DNA of 64,000 bases from Acidobacteriota bacterium (GTDB lineage: Bacteria > Acidobacteriota > Blastocatellia > Pyrinomonadales > Pyrinomonadaceae): the NCBI GenBank assembly GCA_019242475.1, contig JAFAVK010000009.1, positions 1 through 64,000 on the forward strand. The letters are read 5' to 3'. The position numbers and the translations under genes are program-made. The notes below the pieces were generated by a model. It had not been told where the DNA came from, made no database searches, and saw nothing but the letters and a program-made list of their open reading frames with translations. Below, in pieces: positions 36,219 to 45,504 of the stretch; within the stretch, counting starts at the first letter, position 1; each line of letters begins with the position of its first letter.

Positions 36219-39200
36219 TCAAGAGTCGGCCTGCCCGGCGAAGCGGGCGGTGCTGGCGCCGGAGACGTAGGGCGCGTGCTCGGTGAGCGCGTCGTCGATG
36301 AGCTTGCGCTGTTCGAGTTCGTGAATGGTGTAGGAGCCGGTGGCCGGGCTCGCCGACGCGGCGCGGCCCGCGTAGTAAGGCCGCTCGCAGCCCTTGAGCA
36401 GACCGGCGAGCCGCGGCTCGACGAAGTGCCAGCCGCCGTAGTTCTTCGACTCCTCCTGGCACCAGACGAGCTGCGTCGCCTGCGGGTAGCTCGCGAAGAT
36501 TTCCCGGAGGGCGCGCTCGGGGAACGGGTAGAACTGCTCCAAACGGACGAGGGCGACGCGGTAGTCGTCCGCCTTCTTGCGCGCCGCCGCGAGGTCGTAA
36601 AAGACCTTGCCGCCGCAGACGACGACGCGCCGGACGGCGTCTCTGTCGGTCACCTCCGCGTCGTCGATGACGGGGCGGAAGCCGCCCGTCGTCAACTCTT
36701 CGATGGAAGAGACGGCCGCGGGCAAGCGGAGCAGACTCTTCGGCGTCATCACGACGAGCGGCCGCGCGGCCGCCTGCCGCACCTGGCGCCGGAGCAGGTG
36801 GAAATACTGCGCGGGCGTCGTCGGGTAGCAGACCTGCATGTTGTTCTCGGCGCAGAGTTGCAGGTAGCGTTCGAGCCGCGCGTTCGAGTGCTCCGGCCCC
36901 TGCCCCTCGTAGCCGTGCGGGAGCAGGAGGACGAGCCGCGAGGGCTGTTTCCACTTGTCCACGCCCGGCGCGATGAAAGTGTCGATGATGACCTGCGCAC
37001 CGTTCGAGAAGTCGCCGAACTGCGCCTCCCACATCACGAGCGCGTCCTTCGCCTCGACCGTGTAGCCGTACTCGAAGCCGAGCACGCCCTGCTCGGACAG
37101 AGAGCTGTCGAAGACCTCGACGAGCGAGCGCGCGTCGCCCCGCGCCGTCATCTCGGAGAGCGGCTTCCAGGGCCGGCCGGTCTGCGTGTCGTACATGATG
37201 GCGTGGCGGTGACTGAACGTGCCGCGCCCCGAGTCCTGCCCCGACAGGCGCACGCGCGTCCCTTCCAGCCCCAGAGAGCCGAAGGCCATCAGCTCGCCGA
37301 AGCCCCAGTCCAAAGGCAGTGCGCCCTCGCCCATCTTCGCGCGGCGCGCGAGCTGGCTCACCATCTTCGGGTTGATGTTGAAGCCCTCGGGGACGACGGC
37401 GATGCGGTGCGCGATGTCGCGGACGACCTCGGCGGAGACTCCCGTCTCGACGACGTCCGAGCCGTCCTCCTCGGCCGGCGGCGGGGGCAGCTCCTTCAGC
37501 GGCTCCTTCTGCGCGACGATCTCCTTGGCGCGCGCGTGGCTGCGCTCGTAGCGCTCGACGGCCTCGCGCGTCATCTGCTCGACCTCCTCTTCGGTGACGA
37601 CGCCCTCGCCCACCAGGCGCTGCGCGTAGACGGCGCGGACGCCCGGGTGCGCCTTCACGCGCGCGTACATGAGCGGCTGCGTGTAGCTCGGCTCGTCGCC
37701 CTCGTTGTGGCCCAGGCGGCGGAAGCCGATGACGTCGAGCACGACGTCCTTGTTGAACTCCTGCCGGTAGTCGAGCGCGATGCGCAGGACGCGGAAGGCG
37801 GCCTCGGGGTCGTCGCCGTTGATGTGGAAGATCGGAATCTGCGTCATCCGCGCCACGTCGGTCGAGTAGATGGACGAGCGGCTCGACTCGGGCGAGGTGG
37901 TGAAGCCGATCTGGTTGTTGATGATGACGTGGATCGTGCCGCCCGTGCGGTAGCCTTGCAGGTCTGCGAGCTGCAACGTCTCCATCACGATGCCCTGCCC
38001 GGCGAAGGCCGCGTCGCCGTGCAAAAGCACGGGCAGCGCGCGGTCGATGACCTCCTCGCGCTTCGCGCCCTCAAGCTCCCACGCGTCCTGCTTGGCGCGC
38101 GCCATGCCCTCGACGACCGGGTCAACGAACTCAAGGTGGCTCGGGTTGGGCGAGATGGTGATGCGCACCTTCTTGCCCGAGGCGGTCTCGCGCTCGCCCT
38201 TCGCGCCCTGGTGGTACTTCACGTCGCCCTCGTCGGCGGGGAAGTCCGGGTGGACGGAGCCCTCGAAGGCCGTGAAGATTCTTTCGGAGAAGTTGCCGAC
38301 GACGTTGGCGAGCACGTTGAGGCGGCCGCGGTGCGCCATCCCCAGCGTGATGTCCTCGACGCCCTTCTCGGCCGAGCGCTCGACGAGCCGGTCGAGCAGA
38401 GGGATGATCGTCTCACAGCCTTCCAGGGAGAAACGTTTCTGCCCGAGGTACTTCGTGTGGAGGAAGCGCTCGAACTGTTCGGCGCGGATGAGGCGCTTCA
38501 GGAGCGCCTTCTTCGTCTCCGCGTCGAGCGGCTCTGGGTTGACGAACTCCTGGCGGATGCGGTCGCGTATCCAGAGCTTCTGCTCCTTGCTCTGGATGTG
38601 CCGGTACTCCGTGCCGACCTTGCCGCAGTATGCGCGGCGCAGGATGTCGAGTATCTCGCGCAGCGTCGCGCTCTCGCGGCCCGCGAGGCCCCCCGTGATG
38701 AACTCGCGGTCTAAGTCCCAGATGGTCAGCCCGTAGGTCTCGATGTCGAGTTCCGGGTGATACTGGATGGGCAGCGCGTTCAAAGGGTCGATGTCGGCGA
38801 TGAGGTGGCCGCGCACGCGGTAGGCGTTGATGAGTTCGAGGACGCGCGCCTGCTTCACGACCTGTTCGCGCGTGCGGTCGCCGCCGAGGAGCGCCGGGTT
38901 GAAGTCGCGCGCCCAGCGCATCGGCTGGTAAGGGATGCCGAGGTCGCGGAAGATTTTGACGTAGAAGTCGTGCTCGCCGAGCAAAAGCTCGTGGACGTGC
39001 GCGAGGAAGGCGCCCGACTCCGCGCCCTGTATGACGCGGTGGTCATAGGTCGAGGAGACGTTGACGACCTTGCTGATGCCTAAGAGCGACAGGGCCTGCG
39101 GCGTCATCGCGTGGTACTCGGCCGGGTACTCGATGGCGCCCGTGGCGATGATGGCCGACTGCCCGGCCATCAGGCGCGGGTTGGAAGAGACCGTGCCGAT

Positions 39201-40013
39201 GGTGCCGGGGTTGGTTAAGGAGATGGTCGTGTCCTGGAAGTCGGGCACGCCGAGCTTACCGCCGCGCGCGCGCTTGACCACGTCGTCGTAGGCGGCGAGG
39301 AACTCCGCGAAGTTGAGCGCGCCCGCGTTCTTCACGTTCGGGACGAGGAGCGTGCGCGTGCCGTCCTTCTTCTCGAGGTCGATGGCGAGGCCGAGGTTGA
39401 CCTCGGCGCGACGGACGCGCGCCGGCTGGCCGTCAACGATGGCGAAGCCGTCGTTCATCTGCGGGAAGCGTTCGACGGCGCGCAGGATGGCGTAGGCGAC
39501 GAAGTGCGTGTAAGAAGCCTTGCCGCGTTTGTGCTCCTTCAAATATTGATTGACGAGCGCGCGGTTCTCTTCGAGCACCTTGACGGGCACCTGCCGGTTC
39601 GACGTGGCCGTCGGCACCGTCAAGCTCGTCTCCATGTTCTCAACGATCTTGAGCGCGCCGCCGCGGATGGGCTGCGCCTCGCCGCGCACCTGCACCGCCG
39701 CGGGGGCCGGGGCCGCAGGAGTCTGCGCGGGCGAAGTCTGCGCGGCCGGCGCCTCGGCTCGCACTTCTGCCTGAGGTTGTAGCGCGGCCTGACCGCCGTC
39801 CGCGTCCGCCGACGGCCAACCGGCCGTCGCCGTCGCGCCGTTGCCGTCCGCGCCGTCGCCCAAAAGCTCCGCGAAGTAAGCGCGCCACGCCTCGTCCACC
39901 AGCGCGGGGTTGCTGCGGTAACGTCCCAGCAGCCCCTCCACGTACGTCGCGTTCGCGCCGAAGCTCTCCGCGATGACCTCCGACAAATCCTGTCTGTTAA
40001 TCTCTTGGCTCAA
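36219..40013 (-). CDS. kgd: multifunctional 2-oxoglutarate dehydrogenase E1 / decarboxylase with fused E2 succinyltransferase domain (KGD type)
   Basis: About 1264 aa. Catalyses thiamine-diphosphate-dependent decarboxylation of 2-oxoglutarate and, with E3 and a lipoyl partner, forms succinyl-CoA in the TCA cycle. Order: short E1-type N-terminal helix (NATYVEGLLGRYRSNPALV); an Ala/Pro-rich linker; an E2 acyltransferase catalytic domain without a lipoyl domain (LTVPTATSNRQVPVKVLEEN, catalytic His about 325 in YDHRVIQGAESGAF); E1 core (GMAHRGRLNVLAN, LHGDAAFAGQGIVMETL, NNQIGFTT); transketolase-like domain; and the C-terminal REOXO domain. This is the actinobacterial KGD layout. Start TTG 40013 has GAGGTGAT about 6 nt upstream. 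Convergent with the 128-aa gene and divergent from the DinB-like gene. Confidence 0.95.
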   Translation of the reverse strand: MSQEINRQDLSEVIAESFGANATYVEGLLGRYRSNPALVDEAWRAYFAELLGDGADGNGATATAGWPSADADGGQAALQPQAEVRAEAPAAQTSPAQTPAAPAPAAVQVRGEAQPIRGGALKIVENMETSLTVPTATSNRQVPVKVLEENRALVNQYLKEHKRGKASYTHFVAYAILRAVERFPQMNDGFAIVDGQPARVRRAEVNLGLAIDLEKKDGTRTLLVPNVKNAGALNFAEFLAAYDDVVKRARGGKLGVPDFQDTTISLTNPGTIGTVSSNPRLMAGQSAIIATGAIEYPAEYHAMTPQALSLLGISKVVNVSSTYDHRVIQGAESGAFLAHVHELLLGEHDFYVKIFRDLGIPYQPMRWARDFNPALLGGDRTREQVVKQARVLELINAYRVRGHLIADIDPLNALPIQYHPELDIETYGLTIWDLDREFITGGLAGRESATLREILDILRRAYCGKVGTEYRHIQSKEQKLWIRDRIRQEFVNPEPLDAETKKALLKRLIRAEQFERFLHTKYLGQKRFSLEGCETIIPLLDRLVERSAEKGVEDITLGMAHRGRLNVLANVVGNFSERIFTAFEGSVHPDFPADEGDVKYHQGAKGERETASGKKVRITISPNPSHLEFVDPVVEGMARAKQDAWELEGAKREEVIDRALPVLLHGDAAFAGQGIVMETLQLADLQGYRTGGTIHVIINNQIGFTTSPESSRSSIYSTDVARMTQIPIFHINGDDPEAAFRVLRIALDYRQEFNKDVVLDVIGFRRLGHNEGDEPSYTQPLMYARVKAHPGVRAVYAQRLVGEGVVTEEEVEQMTREAVERYERSHARAKEIVAQKEPLKELPPPPAEEDGSDVVETGVSAEVVRDIAHRIAVVPEGFNINPKMVSQLARRAKMGEGALPLDWGFGELMAFGSLGLEGTRVRLSGQDSGRGTFSHRHAIMYDTQTGRPWKPLSEMTARGDARSLVEVFDSSLSEQGVLGFEYGYTVEAKDALVMWEAQFGDFSNGAQVIIDTFIAPGVDKWKQPSRLVLLLPHGYEGQGPEHSNARLERYLQLCAENNMQVCYPTTPAQYFHLLRRQVRQAAARPLVVMTPKSLLRLPAAVSSIEELTTGGFRPVIDDAEVTDRDAVRRVVVCGGKVFYDLAAARKKADDYRVALVRLEQFYPFPERALREIFASYPQATQLVWCQEESKNYGGWHFVEPRLAGLLKGCERPYYAGRAASASPATGSYTIHELEQRKLIDDALTEHAPYVSGASTARFAGQADS

Positions 40014-40220
40014 AGTCTTATCACCTCGACACGCGCCCGTGCCGCCGGCACCCCCCGGCGGCCGCACACGCTGAAATCATCCTGCTGAAATTTGCCCTAT
40101 AGCCTATCACCAACCGCACCCGTTTGCACACATCCCGCCCGCGACTAAATAAAGATTGCCCGCCTCCTCACGCGCGGCTATGATGCGCTTCAAAGTCACC
40201 CCGGAGGAGGCCGGAGACCC

Positions 40221-40712
40221 TTGACCGACTCAACACCCGACACGAAGAGAGAGATGCTGCGCCACACGTTGGCGACGCTGGCGTACCGCGGGGGCAAGGC
40301 GGTGCGGGGCGCGCCGGAGGGGTTCGGGGGTTTTAAGGCCGGCGAGGGGACGCGCGCGGCCGGGGAGATTCTGGCGCACTTGGGGGACTTGCTGGACTGG
40401 GCGCTGTCGTTGGCGCGCGGCGCGCAGCGCTGGAGCGACTCGAAGCCGCTCGCATGGGACGAGGAGGTCGCGCGGTTCTTGAGGGCGCTCGCAGAGTTCG
40501 ACGCGTACCTCGCTTCGGACGCGCCGCTCGCCGTCCCGGCCGAGGGGCTGTTTCAGGGGCCGGTGGCGGACGCTTTGACGCACGTCGGGCAGCTCGCGCT
40601 GCTGCGGCGGATGGCGGGCGCGCCCGTCCGCGGCGAGAACTACTTCAGGGCCGAGATCGTCGCGGGGCGCGTCGGCGCCGAGCAGGCCGCGCCGCGCAGG
40701 GAGTTCGACTGA
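40221..40712 (+). CDS. DinB-like four-helix-bundle protein
   Basis: 163 aa from TTG 40221; AGGAGG about 10 nt upstream. The sequence is all-helical and carries spaced His residues, EMLRHTLATLAYR, EILAHLGDLLDWAL and DALTHVGQLALLRRMAG, matching the metal-binding His pattern of the DinB/YfiT superfamily. Many of these are thiol-dependent S-transferases or simply unknown. The C-terminal segment GENYFRAEIVAGRVG is shared with this branch. The next gene (alpha/beta hydrolase) starts 17 nt downstream and is probably co-transcribed. Confidence 0.8.
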   Translation: MTDSTPDTKREMLRHTLATLAYRGGKAVRGAPEGFGGFKAGEGTRAAGEILAHLGDLLDWALSLARGAQRWSDSKPLAWDEEVARFLRALAEFDAYLASDAPLAVPAEGLFQGPVADALTHVGQLALLRRMAGAPVRGENYFRAEIVAGRVGAEQAAPRREFD

Positions 40713-40729
40713 AGCGGAGGCTTAAACGG

Positions 40730-41626
40730 ATGTTGAGGGTGCTGCCGTCGAGAACGCTGCCGCGGGCCGCCGCCGCGTGCGCCCTGCTCTGCGCGTGTGC
40801 GGTCGCCGCCGGTGCGCAGGCTGTGGCCGGGAACGGCTCGGGCTTCGCGGAGGTGAACGGGACGAAGCTGTATTACGAGGCGTCGGGCAAGGGGCCGGCG
40901 GTCGTCCTCGTCCACGGAGGATTGGTTGACAGCCGACTGTGGGACGACCAGATGGGGCCTTTGTCGAAGAGCTTCCGCGTCGTGCGCTACGACCAGCGCG
41001 GCTTCGGCAAGTCGGCCGCGCCGACGGGGCAGTACTGGCCGACCGAAGACCTGCGCGCGCTGCTGGATTATTTAAAGATCGAGAAGGCGACGGTCGTCGG
41101 CCTCTCGCTCGGCGGCATCGTCGCGGCCGACTTCGCGTTCGAGCACCCCGAGCGCGTCGAGCGCCTCGTCTTCGTCGGCTCGGGCCTGCGCGGCGACCGG
41201 CAGCCGCCCGACGAGAAGTCGATGGCCGCCTACCGCGCGCTCGCGAGCGACGGGCCGGAGAAGTATTTCGAGACGTTCCTCAAGGCAGACCTCCTCGCCG
41301 GGGTGCGCGAACGGCCGCAGGCGCGCGCGCGGATGCGCACGATGATGCTCGACAACTACAAGGCGCTGACGTACCTCCGCTCCGGGCTCCCGCAGTCGCC
41401 CGAGCCGCCGACCATCGAGCGGCTTAACAAGATCAACTTCCCCACGCTGGTCGTCGTCGGCAGCCTCGACAGCATCAACCTGCGCAACATCGCCGACACG
41501 CTCACGAACGGCATCCCCGGCGCGCGCAAGGTCGTCATCCCCGGCGCCAGCCACCACCCGCCCGTCGAGACGCCGCAGGAGTTCAACCGCGTGCTGTTAG
41601 ACTTTCTGGAAGGCAAAAACAAGTGA
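40730..41626 (+). CDS. secreted alpha/beta-fold hydrolase
   Basis: 298 aa from ATG 40730, with GGAGG 9 nt upstream. Signal peptide (AAAACALLCACAVAAGAQ) predicts export. Classical alpha/beta hydrolase: VVLVHGGLVDSRLWDDQM (oxyanion HG), YDQRGFGKSAAP, nucleophile elbow GLSLGGIVA with Ser, FVGSGL, acid region VVGSLDSIN, and catalytic His in IPGASHHPPVE. Probably an esterase or peptidase-like hydrolase; substrate unknown. Last codons and the TGA lie in the left arm of a heptad hairpin. Confidence 0.9.
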   Translation: MLRVLPSRTLPRAAAACALLCACAVAAGAQAVAGNGSGFAEVNGTKLYYEASGKGPAVVLVHGGLVDSRLWDDQMGPLSKSFRVVRYDQRGFGKSAAPTGQYWPTEDLRALLDYLKIEKATVVGLSLGGIVAADFAFEHPERVERLVFVGSGLRGDRQPPDEKSMAAYRALASDGPEKYFETFLKADLLAGVRERPQARARMRTMMLDNYKALTYLRSGLPQSPEPPTIERLNKINFPTLVVVGSLDSINLRNIADTLTNGIPGARKVVIPGASHHPPVETPQEFNRVLLDFLEGKNK

Positions 41627-41687
41627 TGAATGATGAGTGATGAATGATGAATGTGACGACGTGGTGATATTCATCATTCATCACTTC
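41621..41687. repeat. heptad hairpin 8 (units GTGATGA/ATGATGA)
   Basis: Left arm has five units (41621-41653), right arm only three (41670-41687), so the arms are of unequal length. Contains the stop codon of the upstream hydrolase and ends 8 nt before the ATG of the next gene, where no ribosome site is visible. Confidence 0.82.
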
Positions 41688-41694
41688 CCCTCTT

Positions 41695-42231
41695 ATGAAC
41701 CTCGTCTTCATCTACGGCCCGCCGGGCGTCGGCAAGCTGTCGGTGGCGCGCGCGCTGGCGCGGCTGACCGGCTACAAGCTCTTCGACAACCACGTCAGCA
41801 TCCGCTGCGCCGATTCGGTCTTCGACTTCGGCACGGAGCCCTTCTGGCGCATCGTCGGCGCCATCCGCGACATGGTCTTCGAGGAGGCCGCGGCGGGCGG
41901 CGTCTCACTCGTCACGACCTTCGTCTACTCGCACCCGCAGGACTTGCCGGGCATCGAGCAGCGGTGCGCCTCCTTCGAGTCGCGCGGCGGCCGCGTGCTG
42001 CTCGTCCGCCTCTTCTGCGACCGCGCAGAGCTTGAGCGCCGCCTCCCGCGGCCGGGCCGCGCCGAGGCGGGCAAGCTGGCCTCGCTCGAAACGTTTCGAG
42101 AGCTGCTGACGCGCCATGACCTCTTCTCGCCCGTCCCCGGCCGCGAGAGCCTTGAGATCGACAACACGGCGCTCGCGCCCGAAGAGGTTGCGGGGCTGAT
42201 TGCGAGCCACTATCATCTGCCCGCAGCCTGA
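41695..42231 (+). CDS. P-loop nucleotide/sugar kinase-like protein (AAA_33 type)
   Basis: 178 aa, cytosolic. MNLVFIYGPPGVGKLSVARA is a Walker A loop of the shikimate-/nucleoside-kinase-like group, here GKLS instead of GKS/T, as in several small bacterial 'AAA family' kinases. NHVSIRCADSVFDFG, VTTFVYSHPQDLPGIEQR and LLVRLFCDRAELERRL (LID/arginine region) follow. The phosphorylated substrate is unknown. The ATG lies 8 nt after the heptad hairpin, with no Shine-Dalgarno, so it may be read through coupling or as a leaderless-like start. An alpha/beta hydrolase follows 17 nt downstream. Confidence 0.8.
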   Translation: MNLVFIYGPPGVGKLSVARALARLTGYKLFDNHVSIRCADSVFDFGTEPFWRIVGAIRDMVFEEAAAGGVSLVTTFVYSHPQDLPGIEQRCASFESRGGRVLLVRLFCDRAELERRLPRPGRAEAGKLASLETFRELLTRHDLFSPVPGRESLEIDNTALAPEEVAGLIASHYHLPAA

Positions 42232-42248
42232 CCGACTGCGGAATCCGA

Positions 42249-43127
42249 ATGGCAGAGAAGAGTCTGAAGATCAGGGGCGTCGAGTGGCACTACGTCACCG
42301 GCGGCCGCGGCGCGCAGACCCTACTCCTCTTCCACGGCGCGGTGGGCGGGGCCGAGACGATGCGCTCGGTAGCCTCCGCCTTCGAGGACGAGTACCGCAC
42401 CATTACTCCGACCGTCGCCGACGTGTCCACGCTCGCAGAGGTGTGCGACGCCGCGAGCGCCATCCTCGACCGCGAGCACGTCGGGCGCGCCGTCGTCTTC
42501 GGCGGCTCGTTCGGCGGGATGGTCGCACAGGCTTTCTTTCACAGAAGGCGCGCGCAGGTGCAAGACCTCGTCCTGCTCTCGACCGGCGCGCCGAGCCCCC
42601 CGACCGGCGCGCGCGACGCCTGGATGACGAAGCTCATGCGCCTGCTCCCCTTCCCCGTCATGCGCGCGATGATGCGGCTCGAAACCTCGCGCCACCTCGA
42701 CGCGCCCTTCCCGGAAGAGCAGGCCGCGCGCGTCGCCGAGTTTCGACAAAGGCTCGACCACTACTTCGAACACACCTTGACGAAACGGACGCTCCTCTCG
42801 CGCGTGGCGTTGGGCGTGGACTTCAACCGCAACGAACGTTACGCGCCCGGAGACTCGGCCGGCTGGCCGGGGCGCGTGCTCATCGTCGAGTCGGACGAAG
42901 ACCCTTCGCTTCCGCCCGGCGAGCGCCGCCGCCTGCGCGAGACCTACCCGCGCGCGCTCGTCTGCACCTTCCCCGGCGCGGGGCACCTGATCCCGCTCCT
43001 CCGGCTCGAAGAGCTGGTCGGCCTCGTCAAAGCTTTCCTCGCAGAGGACTACAGCACGCCCGCCGAAATCTTCGCCGAGTGCTCCACGGCCGAAGGGCAC
43101 GAGCACCTGCCGCAAGTGTTGGAGTGA
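42249..43127 (+). CDS. alpha/beta-fold hydrolase
   Basis: 292 aa, no signal peptide, so cytosolic. LLLFHGAVGGAETM, nucleophile elbow FGGSFGGMVAQAFF, LVLLSTGAPSPPTGA, VLIVESDEDPSLPP (acid), and CTFPGAGHLIPL (catalytic His) define a standard alpha/beta hydrolase. Between strand 6 and the cap it has LMRLLPFPVMRAMMRLETSRH. Substrate unknown. The next gene starts 4 nt after the stop, so they are co-transcribed. Confidence 0.88.
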   Translation: MAEKSLKIRGVEWHYVTGGRGAQTLLLFHGAVGGAETMRSVASAFEDEYRTITPTVADVSTLAEVCDAASAILDREHVGRAVVFGGSFGGMVAQAFFHRRRAQVQDLVLLSTGAPSPPTGARDAWMTKLMRLLPFPVMRAMMRLETSRHLDAPFPEEQAARVAEFRQRLDHYFEHTLTKRTLLSRVALGVDFNRNERYAPGDSAGWPGRVLIVESDEDPSLPPGERRRLRETYPRALVCTFPGAGHLIPLLRLEELVGLVKAFLAEDYSTPAEIFAECSTAEGHEHLPQVLE

Positions 43128-43131
43128 GCCA

Positions 43132-43545
43132 ATGAGACGACGACGCAAGACGAATGAAGAGAGTGATGCGGTCGGAAACGAGGCCGCGCGCGACGCGGAG
43201 GTGAGCGCCTCGCGGCGCCGCTTCGCGAAGACCCTGGCCGCGGCCGCCTTCATCGCCGCGCCCGCGCTGGCCGCGAAGGCGCAGACGCCGCCGTCCACGG
43301 CGGAGCCTAAGGCGCCGCCCCAACCTCAACCCACGCCCGCGCAGCAGCCGCAGGGGCCGCCCGCGCCTTCGCCGCTCGCACTGGCCTACTTCGAGGTCGC
43401 GCGCCAGCGCTTCGGCGAGCGACTGACGCCCGAGCAGTTGGAGGCCGTCAAGCGCGACCTCGAAGGCAACGTGCGCACGGCCGAACGCCTGCGCGCCTCC
43501 AAGCTCAAGAACTCCGACGAGCCCGACTTCGTCTTCGAAGCCTGA
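43132..43545 (+). CDS. small exported protein with possible Tat signal, partner of the amidase
   Basis: 137 aa. The N-region SASRRRFAKTLAAAAFIAAP resembles a twin-arginine signal (SRRRFxK followed by a weakly hydrophobic stretch ending AAKA). The mature part has a Pro/Gln-rich linker (PPQPQPTPAQQPQGPPAP). It then has a compact helix pair, YFEVARQRFGERLTPEQLEAVKRDLEGNVRTAERLR, and an acidic end DEPDFVFEA. It looks like a small accessory or subunit. Its position 34 nt before an amidase suggests a functional pair, which is inference. Confidence 0.75.
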   Translation: MRRRRKTNEESDAVGNEAARDAEVSASRRRFAKTLAAAAFIAAPALAAKAQTPPSTAEPKAPPQPQPTPAQQPQGPPAPSPLALAYFEVARQRFGERLTPEQLEAVKRDLEGNVRTAERLRASKLKNSDEPDFVFEA

Positions 43546-43579
43546 ACGCGAACCCGGCGCGCCCGAAGGTGCCCTTAAT

Positions 43580-45019
43580 GTGAAAGCAACGCGCATGATT
43601 CCTGTCGAGACACTCTACGCACCTGTCTCCGAGCTTGCGGCGCAGATTCGCGCGGGCAAGCTCTCGCCCGTCGAGCTGACCGAGGCTTACCTGCAAAGGC
43701 TTGAGACCGTGGGCAAGCGACTCAACGCCGTCGCCTACGTCATGCGCGAGACTGCCTTGAAGGAGGCGCGGCAGGCCGAGGAAGAGATCAAACGCGGGCG
43801 TTACCGCGGGCCTCTGCACGGCATCCCGTACGGGGCCAAAGACCTCTGCGCCACGCGCGAGGCGCCGACGACGTGGGGCGCGGCGCCTTACAAGGAGCAG
43901 CGGTTCGACTACGACGCGACGGTCGTCACGCGGCTGCGCGAAGCCGGAGCCATCCTCATCGGTAAACTCGCGATGATCGAGCTGGCCGGCGGGATGGGCT
44001 ACAACCAGGCCGACGCGTCGTGGACGGGCGCGTGCCGCACGCCCTGGAACACGGGCTTCTGGTCGGGCGGCTCTTCGTCGGGGCCGGGCGCGGCGACCGC
44101 CTCGGCGTGCGTCGCCTTCGCCATCGGCTCCGAGACCTCCGGCTCGATCATCACGCCCGCGGCCTTCTGCGGCCTGTCCGGTCTGCGCCCGACCTACGGC
44201 GCCGTCTCGCGCCACGGCGCGATGGCGCTCTCGTGGACGCTGGATAAGCTCGGGCCGATGTGCCGCTCGGCGCAGGACGCGGGGCTCGTCTACGCGGCCA
44301 TCGCCGGGCGCGACCCGCTCGACCCGACCTCGCGCGACAACGCGGCGATGCCGCGCTTCTCGCCCGACGGCAGGCTGCTCCGCCGGCGCGGCGCGAAGAG
44401 ACTCCGCGTCGGCGTGTTGAAGGACTCGTACGAGAAGGCGCAGCCCGAGGTGAACAAGAACTTCCTCGCCTCGGTCGAAGTGCTCAAGCGCTTCGCCGAC
44501 GTGGAGCTGGACGTGAAGCTGCCCGAGTTCCCCTACGGCCCTTCGGTCGGCACCATCGTGGACGCCGAGGGCGCGAGCGCGTTCCGCGAACTGATCGAGT
44601 CGGGGCGCGTCGCGGAGCTGGCCTCGCCCGAGGGGCGCGTCGGCGGCTTCGCCGCGTCGCTCGTGACGGCCGTGGACTACCTGCACGCGATGCGCCTGCG
44701 CGCGCCGATGCGGCGGGCGTGGGCCGAGATGTTCAAGAAGGTGGACGTGCTCGCCGCGCCGTCGCGCGCGACGGTCTCGTACCCCGTGGACAAGACTTTC
44801 GACAAAGCCTACCCCGGCATCGGCGCCGCCTCGCCCATCGGCGCGAGCAACCTCGTCGGCGTGCCCGCGGTCTCCGTCCCGAACGGCTTCGGGCAGCACG
44901 GACTGCCGACCGGCATTCAACTGGTCGGCCCCGCCTGGGGCGAGAGAGAGTTGCTTGAGCTGGCCGTCGCCTACCAGTCCGCGACCGACTGGCACACGCG
45001 CCGCCCGCCCGAGCCTTGA
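43580..45019 (+). CDS. amidase (amidase-signature family)
   Basis: 479 aa from GTG 43580 (AAGGTG 8 nt upstream; ATG 43595 is an alternative). Hydrolyses a carboxamide to acid and ammonia. The Ser-cisSer-Lys triad is visible: Lys in LHGIPYGAKDLCA, cis-Ser in SGGSSSGPGAATAS, and nucleophile Ser in IGSETSGSIITPAAFCGLSGLRP. The C-terminal GASNLVGVPAVSVPNGF...LPTGIQLVGPAWGE is typical. No signal peptide. It resembles GatA, but no gatB/gatC is nearby and it follows an exported small protein, so a catabolic amidase is more likely. A terminator lies about 35 nt downstream. Confidence 0.9.
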   Translation: MKATRMIPVETLYAPVSELAAQIRAGKLSPVELTEAYLQRLETVGKRLNAVAYVMRETALKEARQAEEEIKRGRYRGPLHGIPYGAKDLCATREAPTTWGAAPYKEQRFDYDATVVTRLREAGAILIGKLAMIELAGGMGYNQADASWTGACRTPWNTGFWSGGSSSGPGAATASACVAFAIGSETSGSIITPAAFCGLSGLRPTYGAVSRHGAMALSWTLDKLGPMCRSAQDAGLVYAAIAGRDPLDPTSRDNAAMPRFSPDGRLLRRRGAKRLRVGVLKDSYEKAQPEVNKNFLASVEVLKRFADVELDVKLPEFPYGPSVGTIVDAEGASAFRELIESGRVAELASPEGRVGGFAASLVTAVDYLHAMRLRAPMRRAWAEMFKKVDVLAAPSRATVSYPVDKTFDKAYPGIGAASPIGASNLVGVPAVSVPNGFGQHGLPTGIQLVGPAWGERELLELAVAYQSATDWHTRRPPEP

Positions 45020-45504
45020 TGATTTGAAATTTCAAATTGCCCTGTTCGTCTCCGTGGAAGTTTCGAGACGGAATCTCCACGGGACAGTTTTTTTAATCGG
45101 GCAACCCGACGTTCCTCATCCGAAAACGCCGACGCCTCATCCATTCTTTCGGAGCCCGCTGCAACTGTCGGACTCTTCCTGCGCCGCCCCGCTCGCGCGC
45201 GCCGCGCTTCTTCAAGCCTTCCCCGCCGGGCCGTTCTGGCATCGCCTTTGCCTTATCAAAAACCGGACTTCGATAAGCAACTCTGATACGAGTTGTTGTC
45301 GATTTTTGACGCGCGAGGGGCGGCCTCCGCGCCGTGTGTCAGTGGCAGAAGTGTCACACGGACGGCGACTCCGTCACGACTTTTCGGCGAGACTCGTCAA
45401 CGCGGGCCGAAATTTTCCGGTGGCAACCCGCGCGCGGCGTCGGTTCATCAAGTGGTGTCCGACGAGACAAGCAGTACACACAACCAGGAGGAGAATTCAA
45501 ACTC
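45020..45504. other. 485-bp intergenic region before the beta-barrel gene
   Basis: Holds, in order: the AT palindrome ATTTGAAATTTCAAAT (45022-45037), the amidase terminator (45052-45094), then about 380 bp without a credible gene. A dyad CTTATC-N14-GATAAG lies near 45251-45276. The last 100 bp should contain the promoter and leader of the beta-barrel gene; I cannot place -35/-10 boxes with confidence. Confidence 0.5.
45052..45094 (+). terminator. intrinsic terminator of the amidase gene
   Basis: Stem CCGTGGA / TCCACGG with a 17-nt loop, followed by GACAG and a run of seven T at 45088-45094. Confidence 0.7.

Noticed and set aside
36276..38714. 812-codon plus-strand frame opposite kgd
   Set aside because: Antisense shadow of the E1 domain; no family features.
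43505..44995. 496-codon minus-strand frame opposite the amidase
   Set aside because: Shadow; the amidase catalytic motifs are on the plus strand.
43580..45019. GatA subunit of the tRNA amidotransferase
   Set aside because: No gatB or gatC nearby, and it is paired with a small exported protein; a general amidase is safer.
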